From assembly GCA_031554215.1 (NCBI GenBank), contig JAVBKF010000034.1, positions 1 through 5,559 of the forward strand: DNA of 5,559 nt, given 5' to 3'. Position numbers and translations under genes: made by a program. The notes below the pieces were generated by a model, which worked only from the letters and a program-made list of their open reading frames with translations, searched no databases and had not been told where the DNA came from. The first letter of the stretch is position 1. Each line of letters opens with the position of its first letter. Below are positions 1 through 4,423 of this stretch, one piece after another. Origin of the DNA: JAVBKE01 sp031554215 (GTDB lineage: Bacteria; Bacillota; Bacilli; JARBTR01).

Positions 1-117
1 AACACCTAATGGCTTGTTATTGATTATTCTAACTCCTGCCTAGCAGAAGAACAGATGATATTTAGCAGTTTAGTGCAGATACTTTGTGCATTCACAAACC
101 AAAAACCCTCGAAATAT

Positions 118-138
118 TTACAAAATAAGGATTGACAT
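118..138 (+). repeat. 21-bp direct repeat, copy 1
   Basis: This copy is identical to 242-262, 124 bp away. It begins TTACAAAATAAGG and ends in TTGACAT, so each copy carries a consensus -35 box. A degenerate relative (TTACAAA, five bases, AGGATT) lies at 210-227. Duplication of a half-site plus -35 element suggests a repeated regulator-binding site or a duplicated promoter segment. Confidence 0.8.
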
Positions 139-160
139 GCAGAACTCAGTGTGATATTTT
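132..160 (+). promoter_or_regulatory. Sigma-A-type promoter (TTGACA, 17 bp, TATTTT with extended -10)
   Basis: A perfect TTGACA at 132-137 is followed after 17 bp by TATTTT at 155-160. A TG one base upstream (152-153) makes an extended -10. Transcription would start near 167 and run rightward, giving a leader of about 210 bases before the gene at 378, or a short RNA of its own. It is the best plus-strand promoter in the region by eye. Confidence 0.5.
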
Positions 161-241
161 GCCTATACACACGAAGCGTCATTCGTTTGCCCGAAAGTAG
201 TTACACTATTTACAAAGTGGTAGGATTTCTGAAATTGTAAA

Positions 242-262
242 TTACAAAATAAGGATTGACAT
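242..262 (+). repeat. 21-bp direct repeat, copy 2
   Basis: This is an exact copy of 118-138. Here the repeat forms the left half of a 10-bp inverted repeat (244-253 / 267-276) and overlaps a 13-bp palindrome (TTGTAA-A-TTACAA, 235-247), features that copy 1 lacks. Confidence 0.8.
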
Positions 263-276
263 ATTGCTTATTTTGT
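244..276. promoter_or_regulatory. Operator-like inverted repeat enclosing a TTGACA box
   Basis: ACAAAATAAG (244-253) is matched by its exact reverse complement CTTATTTTGT (267-276), with 13 bp between. The spacer contains TTGACA (256-261). A dyad bracketing a -35 box is the classic layout of a repressor operator. No good -10 follows at the expected distance, so the promoter itself may be weak, or the dyad may act on the further TTGACA at 282-287. The regulator is unknown. Confidence 0.4.
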
Positions 277-377
277 GCTCATTGACAAAATATGATTTTT
301 ATGAAAACCTATTTGATAATGCGTAATTTTATAGGTATTCCCTTGCACTCGATCAACTCTTATACAAGAAAATAGAG

Positions 378-737
378 GTGAAATTTACCATCACTAATGA
401 ATTAAATTCAGATAGTTTTAAAGAATTTGTAGAAGCAATGTGCAAATCCAATTATATTTCCTCTAACCGAGTTGAATTTCTGAAAATCGCTGATTTATAT
501 GTCGTAGTAATTATTACAAATCGTTCAAAAAGCGGTCTCGATTTTGAAACTTTCAATGCCCTAGACCTTATGTATGGAAATTTTTCTAGACTGGGCATAA
601 AATTTTCTCAACAAGTTTCACTTTTTCCAAACTCAGATACAATTGATAGTGTCTCTATTTGTTTTGAAAAAGATGATTACGACCTTTTGAATGAACACCT
701 GAAAAATTTTTATAGCTCTTATTCAACAAAAGAGTAG
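378..737 (+). CDS. Small protein of unknown function (119 aa)
   Basis: I do not recognise this protein. It is acidic and soluble-looking, with no signal peptide or membrane segment. A short hydrophobic strand (IADLYVVVIIT, about residues 37-47) and regular alternation suggest a small alpha/beta fold. The start is uncertain. The frame opens after a stop at 324 and the only conventional start is GTG at 378, but this GTG lies inside what looks like the Shine-Dalgarno itself (AGAGGTG, 374-380). Placed as a ribosome site, that motif would favour a start near ATC at 390, so the original start codon may have been mutated. The stop codon lies inside a terminator hairpin. Convergent with the minus-strand toxin/immunity operon; the closeness may be incidental. 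An orphan immunity protein is possible but unsupported by homology. Confidence 0.6.
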   Translation: MKFTITNELNSDSFKEFVEAMCKSNYISSNRVEFLKIADLYVVVIITNRSKSGLDFETFNALDLMYGNFSRLGIKFSQQVSLFPNSDTIDSVSICFEKDDYDLLNEHLKNFYSSYSTKE

Positions 738-772
738 CACAGACCGCTTGTAACGGGGGTGCTACTCTTTTT
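728..772 (+). terminator. Rho-independent terminator, possibly bidirectional
   Basis: A perfect 12-bp stem, AAAGAGTAGCAC (728-739/740) with GTGCTACTCTTT (759-770), has an 18-base loop that can form a small inner CCG/CGG pairing, and is followed by a T run. It includes the stop codon of the gene at 378. Read on the minus strand the same stem is followed by TTTTGTT, so it could also end the operon that finishes at 830. Confidence 0.85.
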
Positions 773-829
773 AGTGTGGAACTTACTCAATAAACTATCG
801 AATCAGGCAGAGGTTCTATATTATTAAAA
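738..829. other. Convergent intergenic space
   Basis: Apart from the right half of the terminator hairpin (to 772), this short stretch between two convergent genes holds nothing I can recognise. Confidence 0.5.
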
Positions 830-1264
830 CTACTTCATCAAGTCCCTGACTCTCATAAGAATTTCCCCGAGTTTATTTTTCCCTGTACCATCCATACCGC
901 AACCCCAATAGTAGTCACTCTTTGTATCCTCGATAATAACCGCATTTTTAGTAGATAACAAGATTTCCGCAATATCTTTATGTTCCTTAAATTTGGATAA
1001 GACTGCTTTAAACATAATTTCGTCCTTTATGTCCTCCCAGTCTGAGCGTAATTGCTTTTTCCGATCTCTCCCTAAATCCGCAGCCTTCATAGGTGTGGAA
1101 GCAGTTCTGATTTGTTCCGTGTACTCATTATCTATAAACTTTTGAGCTTGAAAATAATGTTCACTTGTTTTCCAGTATTTTTCCTCGAGTTCAAAACCAT
1201 GATTTGAAAAATTAGAAAAACATCCATAAGAATTAGAAACTTTATAAAATTTAATTATTCTCAA
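830..1264 (-). CDS. NADAR (YbiA-like) ADP-ribose N-glycosidase
   Basis: This 144-aa protein is a full-length single NADAR domain. Visible family signatures are FYKVSNSYGCFSNF (6-19), WKTSEHYFQAQKF (31-43), the DWEDIKDEIMFKAV stretch (75-88), and the C-terminal YWGCGMDGTGKNKLG.ILM.VR (119-140). Known members cleave the N-glycosidic bond of ADP-ribose or riboflavin-pathway intermediates. Some act as antitoxins that remove ADP-ribose from guanine in DNA after DarT1-type modification. The start is TTG at 1264; upstream AGGTGA (1271-1276) at 6 bases spacing supports it, and an in-frame stop just upstream excludes a longer form. It begins 20 bases after the preceding immunity-like gene, so both are likely co-transcribed. 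Given the ADP-ribosyltransferase toxin two genes upstream, I infer an antitoxin role; a housekeeping YbiA-type role is the alternative. Confidence 0.88.
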   Translation of the reverse strand: MRIIKFYKVSNSYGCFSNFSNHGFELEEKYWKTSEHYFQAQKFIDNEYTEQIRTASTPMKAADLGRDRKKQLRSDWEDIKDEIMFKAVLSKFKEHKDIAEILLSTKNAVIIEDTKSDYYWGCGMDGTGKNKLGEILMRVRDLMK

Positions 1265-1284
1265 CCTAATTCACCTAATTGCCT

Positions 1285-1701
1285 CTATAGTGTCATTCTC
1301 CATTTGTTATAAAACCTTGTTTGTTCTTCTGTGCTGACAAACCGCAATTTATCATCGTAATCAAAGATATCGACAATATCTATTGTTTTTGCCTGATGTC
1401 CACTAAATAATTTATATGCTAATCTCCCACTTCCCATTGAGAGTTGCATAGGAGAAGGGTATACATTTTCCGCAGACCCATTACATCTAATTTGAAGATT
1501 TTTCTTCTCCAGTTCAGCTCTTAATACTTGTAGTGCTGAAAAGAAATTTTCTTCTTGCCCCCTGAAGGTTTCATGATTAATGGTCACCTGTATAAGGACT
1601 TGTTCTTCGTTATCAGGGTCTTGCTCAAATATCTTTATTTCACCTTCAATCAAATTATTATTGTAGGTATTAAAAGAAATTTTCCTTGTTTCAAATTCCA
1701 A
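1285..1701 (-). CDS. Candidate immunity protein of the RHS toxin module (138 aa)
   Basis: This is a soluble protein with no signal peptide or membrane segment. I cannot name the family with certainty. The central part VYPSPMQLSMGSGRLAYKL (about 80-98), then KTIDIVDIFDYD (105-116) and a C-terminal EEQTRFYNKWRMTL, resemble small proteins found next to RHS toxins. Immediate downstream position, 42 bases after the toxin stop, is the canonical place of a cognate immunity gene. The TTG start at 1701 is well supported: a strong GGAGGTGA (1708-1715) lies 6 bases upstream and an in-frame TGA rules out a longer product. It would bind and inhibit the toxin in the cytoplasm; this is inferred from position only. 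Confidence 0.7.
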   Translation of the reverse strand: MEFETRKISFNTYNNNLIEGEIKIFEQDPDNEEQVLIQVTINHETFRGQEENFFSALQVLRAELEKKNLQIRCNGSAENVYPSPMQLSMGSGRLAYKLFSGHQAKTIDIVDIFDYDDKLRFVSTEEQTRFYNKWRMTL

Positions 1702-1743
1702 TGAACTTCACCTCCAGACCGTGTGCTTACAATAATATACTTG

Positions 1744-2427
1744 TTACCCTTTACATCTACCTGCATTGTTAAAGTTTGGATTTGGAATATACTTACCCGT
1801 TGGTTTACCATTTTGCATTACATGAGCTCCCTTAATTTCATTAGGCTTAACGCCACCTTCTATTGCTATTTCTTTCTGTTCTGGGAATGGACTTTTTGAA
1901 CCTAACTCAGCATTAACATCTCTCCCACTAGAAGTCTCAATCTCGTATACATACCCATTTTTCCCTGAAAAATCTTCAGCAATGCTCTGTTCGGATGAAG
2001 TAGAAATAAAATTACCTGGTGTAGTATTACTGCTAACATGTTGTAATAAATCACTATGGGTACCTTTAGGCTGAAACCCTTGTTCAAAAACCTTAGAGGG
2101 ATCCATAGATGATCGTTCTCCTCTAAAAACTATTTTTAATCCAAATGGGTCAATCTGTATATTTGGATTAGCTACATATCCATAAAGCGTAGGATTTCCA
2201 CCGGCAAGCCCAATTGGGTCTTGCTGGGTGTATTGTCCTGCCTCAGGATCGAAATAGCGGAAACGATTGCAATATAAAACCGTGTCTAAATCATGCAGTT
2301 GTCCTTGATACCTATGAGGAATGAAATCTACTAAGTATTCTTCTTCGCAAGCATAGCCACCTATAGTTTTTATCTCAGTAAAATCTTTCACCCTGCCGTA
2401 AATATCAAGTTCACATGACCAAACCAA
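1744..2427 (-). CDS. Orphan RHS C-terminal tip with ADP-ribosyltransferase toxin domain (5'-truncated)
   Basis: Residues 1-97 are the end of an RHS core: RYQGQ, NRFRYFDPEAGQYTQQDPIGLAGG and the boundary motif QIDPFGL (91-97). The variable tip follows (98-227) and looks like an enterotoxin-A/pierisin-type ADP-ribosyltransferase: VFRGE (R102, NAD binding), FISTS (140-144), YVYEIE then DVNAELG (170-176), and PFPEQKEIAIEGG with Q184-x-E186 as the catalytic QxE. QxE enzymes include the guanine-modifying pierisin/scabin group; arginine-specific relatives have ExE. The RHS frame continues upstream of the TTG at 2427 to about 2508 (KDYLGTPVEAYNSDG), then hits an in-frame TAG, so the large N-terminal core is missing. 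No convincing ribosome site precedes 2427. It is therefore either a silent orphan tip that can recombine into a full RHS gene, or a remnant. Immunity and NADAR genes follow directly. Confidence 0.82.
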   Translation of the reverse strand: MVWSCELDIYGRVKDFTEIKTIGGYACEEEYLVDFIPHRYQGQLHDLDTVLYCNRFRYFDPEAGQYTQQDPIGLAGGNPTLYGYVANPNIQIDPFGLKIVFRGERSSMDPSKVFEQGFQPKGTHSDLLQHVSSNTTPGNFISTSSEQSIAEDFSGKNGYVYEIETSSGRDVNAELGSKSPFPEQKEIAIEGGVKPNEIKGAHVMQNGKPTGKYIPNPNFNNAGRCKG

Positions 2428-2517
2428 TTTCCCATCTGAGTTGTAAGCCTCAACTGGCGTGCCTAAATAATCCTTAGTTAATGCTCTACTTTGCCCCCTA
2501 CATAACTCCTATAACCT

Positions 2518-2552
2518 AATAGTTCATAGTTCATCGTTCATAGTTCATAGTT
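2518..2552. repeat. Five tandem 7-bp units
   Basis: Five consecutive heptamers on the plus strand read AATAGTT, CATAGTT, CATCGTT, CATAGTT, CATAGTT (AACTATG on the minus strand). They lie between the right end of the IS110 element and the point where the RHS reading frame breaks. Such short tandem repeats are prone to slippage and mark a recombination or deletion junction; here they sit at the truncation of the RHS gene. Confidence 0.85.
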
Positions 2553-2554
2553 AA

Positions 2555-2582
2555 ATTATAGCGTATGTCCCAAACATTACAA
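2555..2582 (-). promoter_or_regulatory. Outward promoter at the IS right end (TTGTAA, 16 bp, TATAAT)
   Basis: On the minus strand TTGTAA (2582-2577) is separated by 16 bp from a perfect TATAAT (2560-2555). It would start transcription near 2548, through the heptamers and into the RHS tip, immunity and NADAR genes. The -35 lies in the IS right end, while the -10 covers the suspected junction with the target. If the element circularises, the same -35 would face TATAAA from the left end, as in known IS110 junction promoters. Confidence 0.55.
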
Positions 2583-2590
2583 CAGCGAGT

Positions 2591-3874
2591 TTATTGAAAT
2601 GTAGCTTGATGCTTATTACTGTTGTCTATATTATGTTTCTCAGGATGTCCTACTGGTGGATTGATGTAGGCTTCTTTATGTTTCATGATGCCATAAATAA
2701 GGTTTATTAGCCGTCTCTGGACACATTTTAACGCCTGCCGTTTCGTCTTGCCCTCGGATATTTTCTTGTGATAATACTCATAGAAAAATGGGTTCAATAT
2801 GGATTGTTGGGTTCCTTTCAGTGTAACCAAATTTATTGCAAGTCGGTAGATCGTTTCATTTAGGTTACGGTTGCCACGGCGATTGGCGTATTGGACATTC
2901 GACTGACCAGATGCATAGGTGACAGGCGCAACACCGGCGTATTTGGCTAGTGCTGAAGCATTCCGAAATCGATCAATATCACCAATCTCAGCGATTAATT
3001 TTGTTGCGACAACCACGTCAATCCCCCTCATGCTCAGAAGTGGATAGTCAAAATTGTCTAGTGCTTTTTCTAGTTCACCATCAATTGTGTCAGTTTCTTC
3101 TATCGATAGTTTCAACTGTCTGACGGTTGACTGGATAGTGAAATCACGTGTTTGTTGGTTGTCTAGGGTTCTTACACCTTCTTGTTTAACAGTGTTCCAT
3201 ATCTGCGTTGCTTTCTTTTTTTCGCCCGATTTTCCACCTGTAACAGAAATGAAAAAGGTCGTTAGTTCCTCGAGCGTTGAACCCATCAGCATCGATGGTG
3301 AAGGGTATTCCTCATAGAAAGCCAGTGAAGATTTACAATCAATATGCGCCCAAAACGTGTTATAGCTTGGGTAATGGTCAAACAGTAAGCTATGCAAGTG
3401 ATTTTGTAACATCGCCTTAATTTTTGTGACAGAATGACGACGAGAAACAAGCGTTTTCAGTATGAAATATTGATCATCGCTGCTTGCCATTGGAAGCTGA
3501 TCAAAACGGTTTAACAAAATTCTTGCTGCACATTCCGCATCCACCGAATCTGTCTTATGTAAGGCGTTTTGGCTTCTGCGTTCGCTTGCGACTAGAGAAG
3601 AATTGACATGCTTCACAAGCTGATTTTCTTCAAGTAGAAACTTAATAATTGACCGTCCGTAAGTGGAAGTATCCTCAAAACCAAAAGCCAGTGAAGTGCC
3701 TTCTAAACGGTATTTCCGTGCGTCCTCTAGGAACTTTGGAAACTCGCTTGGAATAGTTGATAGCGTTATCTCGCCTAGTTTTTCATGAAAACAACTGAGA
3801 AAAACGGCAGTATGTGAATGCTTGTGACTGTCCACCCCAACGTAGGTGTATTTCATTCTTGGATGTGCGTACAT
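2591..3874 (-). CDS. IS110-family recombinase/transposase (427 aa)
   Basis: An intact bridge-RNA-guided recombinase. The N-terminal RuvC-like DEDD domain shows VGVDSHK (D15), GFEDTSTYG (E67) and KTDSVDAECAARI (D109, D112). A central region rich in K and E (about 215-275) is probably helical coiled coil. The C-terminal Tnp20 domain carries MRGIDVVVATKLIAEIGDIDRF (282-303), KYAGVAPVTYASGQSN with S322 as the likely catalytic serine, and RRGNRNLNETIYR (332-344). Length is normal for the family, with no frameshift or stop, so it is likely functional. The ATG at 3874 is preceded by GGAGGA (3881-3886) at 6 bases. It catalyses cut-and-paste or circle-forming recombination between the element's donor site and a target, both read by the bridge RNA. 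Confidence 0.95.
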   Translation of the reverse strand: MYAHPRMKYTYVGVDSHKHSHTAVFLSCFHEKLGEITLSTIPSEFPKFLEDARKYRLEGTSLAFGFEDTSTYGRSIIKFLLEENQLVKHVNSSLVASERRSQNALHKTDSVDAECAARILLNRFDQLPMASSDDQYFILKTLVSRRHSVTKIKAMLQNHLHSLLFDHYPSYNTFWAHIDCKSSLAFYEEYPSPSMLMGSTLEELTTFFISVTGGKSGEKKKATQIWNTVKQEGVRTLDNQQTRDFTIQSTVRQLKLSIEETDTIDGELEKALDNFDYPLLSMRGIDVVVATKLIAEIGDIDRFRNASALAKYAGVAPVTYASGQSNVQYANRRGNRNLNETIYRLAINLVTLKGTQQSILNPFFYEYYHKKISEGKTKRQALKCVQRRLINLIYGIMKHKEAYINPPVGHPEKHNIDNSNKHQATFQ

Positions 3875-3889
3875 ATAAATTCCTCCAGA

Positions 3890-4070
3890 CCTTAGTAGCT
3901 TCTTCTAAAGCTCTATCCGAATAGGAAAAGTTTCCGTATCCCGATACAACTTTAGAAATTTTAGATCTGACCGATGCAAGAAAAGATTCAGTTTTCAAAG
4001 ACCGAAGCTGTATGAAAACAGCAGAAAAAAACAGCCCTAGTGTCAGCGTTACACCAAAAAAGTTCTTTGA
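3890..4070 (-). ncRNA. Candidate IS110 bridge RNA (left-end leader)
   Basis: The non-coding stretch upstream of the recombinase folds well by eye. A stem TTCTAAAG (3957-3950) with CTTTAGAA (3910-3903) encloses two small hairpins, GTAT-CGGG-ATAC (3947-3936) and CTAT-TCGG-ATAG (3924-3913). Further upstream are GTTTTCA/TGAAAAC (4019-4013 / 3997-3991) and GGTGT/ACACT (4055-4051 / 4043-4039). The place and size match bridge RNAs of IS110-group elements, which carry target- and donor-binding loops. Exact ends are not visible. An ORF crossing this region is composition-driven and has no family features, so I treat the stretch as non-coding. Confidence 0.5.
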
Positions 4071-4110
4071 TGTCGCATTGATCAATGAGTTTATAGTACT
4101 GTAGCTTTTT

Positions 4111-4250
4111 CCAAAGCTAGCCCAACACGTACAAAAAAAGTCCGTGCTGGGCTAGCCTTAGAAACTGGGGCTGGCAATCACGAAAAAGCGTTAGCCGAAA
4201 GGTTTCATGGCTCGCATAGATCACTACAGCCAATCCCCAGTTTATAAGGG
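4111..4250. repeat. Structured ~140-bp direct repeat, unit 1
   Basis: This unit is nearly identical to 4277-4415 (offset 166 bp; most bases match, with clustered changes in loops). It contains two hairpins: GCTAGCCCAACACG (4116-4129) with CGTGCTGGGCTAGC (4143-4156), a 14-bp stem with one mismatch on the plus strand that becomes a G-U pair on the minus strand; and a long arm closed by AAACTGGGG / CCCCAGTTT enclosing an inner AGCCG...TGGCT stem. It sits between the IS110 left end and unit 2. No protein is supported. It may be a MITE- or REP-like structured repeat, a non-coding RNA, or extended 3' UTR. Confidence 0.75.
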
Positions 4251-4258
4251 TGTTGCAC

Positions 4259-4284
4259 AAAAAAAGCTTTGGTGTTCCAAAGCT
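4259..4284 (-). terminator. Rho-independent terminator between the two repeats
   Basis: On the minus strand a perfect 8-bp stem AGCTTTGG (4284-4277) / CCAAAGCT (4272-4265), loop AACA, is followed by a run of seven T (4265-4259). It should end transcription coming from the SymE-like gene. A related but T-less hairpin (AGCTTT-GGAA-AAAGCT) occupies the matching position beside unit 1 near 4103-4118. Confidence 0.75.
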
Positions 4285-4415
4285 AGCCCAACACGTACAA
4301 AAATATCCGTGCTGGGCTAGCCTTAGAAACTGGGGTTCACAATCACTCAAGAGCGTTAGCCGAAAGATTTCACGGCTCGCATAGACCACAACAGCCAATC
4401 CCCAGTTTGTAAGGG
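4277..4415. repeat. Structured ~140-bp direct repeat, unit 2
   Basis: Second copy of the structured repeat, starting about nine bases beyond the stop codon of the SymE-like gene (minus strand). Both hairpins are kept. In the inner stem the closing pair is G-C (AGCCG/CGGCT) where unit 1 has G-T, and loop bases differ (TTCACAATCACTC versus CTGGCAATCACGA), a pattern that fits selection on structure. A transcript leaving the SymE-like gene would include this unit before reaching the terminator at 4259-4284. Confidence 0.75.
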
Positions 4416-4423
4416 TTCACAAG

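Larger units (their letters stand above)
1..377. other. Intergenic region with repeated promoter/operator-like sequences
   Basis: I see no supported gene here. A short frame (ACA CCT AAT ... TAG, ending near 43) could be the tail of a gene entering from the left, but it is too short to judge. The rest is AT-rich and contains a 21-bp direct repeat (118-138 and 242-262), a degenerate third copy near 210-227, a good promoter at 132-160 and an inverted repeat around a second TTGACA at 244-276. These are listed separately. The region looks like a regulatory leader for the gene at 378, or for RNA transcribed across the region. Confidence 0.5.
2556..4096 (-). mobile_element. IS110-family insertion sequence, apparently complete
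   Basis: The element consists of a roughly 200-base left end (high coordinates), one recombinase gene and a short right end of about 35 bases. This long-5'/short-3' layout is that of the IS110 group, where the bridge RNA lies upstream of the recombinase, and not the IS1111 group. I propose boundaries at CTATAA (minus strand), present at 4096-4091 and again at 2561-2556, which would be the shared core sequence. Members have no conventional terminal inverted repeats, and I see none. Total length would be about 1.54 kb, normal for the family. Edges are uncertain by tens of bases. Confidence 0.7.

Noticed and set aside
83..98. CRP-like palindrome TTTGTG-CATT-CACAAA
   Set aside because: A 6-bp dyad is expected by chance in AT-rich DNA and its spacing does not match the usual CRP site.
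282..320. Promoter TTGACA (282-287) with GATAAT (315-320)
   Set aside because: The spacing of 27 bp is too long, and no acceptable -10 lies at 16-18 bp.
1902..2087. 61-aa minus-strand ORF inside the toxin tip
   Set aside because: Out-of-frame shadow of the ADP-ribosyltransferase domain.
3054..3317. Plus-strand ORF inside the recombinase
   Set aside because: Antisense shadow of the IS110 recombinase, low-complexity serine-rich translation.
3783..4085. 100-aa minus-strand ORF upstream of and overlapping the recombinase
   Set aside because: It covers the IS110 leader and overlaps the recombinase in another frame; no family features, and the region folds as RNA.
4117..4398. 93-aa minus-strand ORF with an internal repeated protein motif
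   Set aside because: It is the translation of the two structured DNA repeats read through the terminator hairpin; the protein repeat simply follows the DNA repeat and there is no good ribosome site.
4111..4415. CRISPR array
   Set aside because: Only two units of about 140 bp, internally structured, with no short repeat/spacer alternation and no cas genes.
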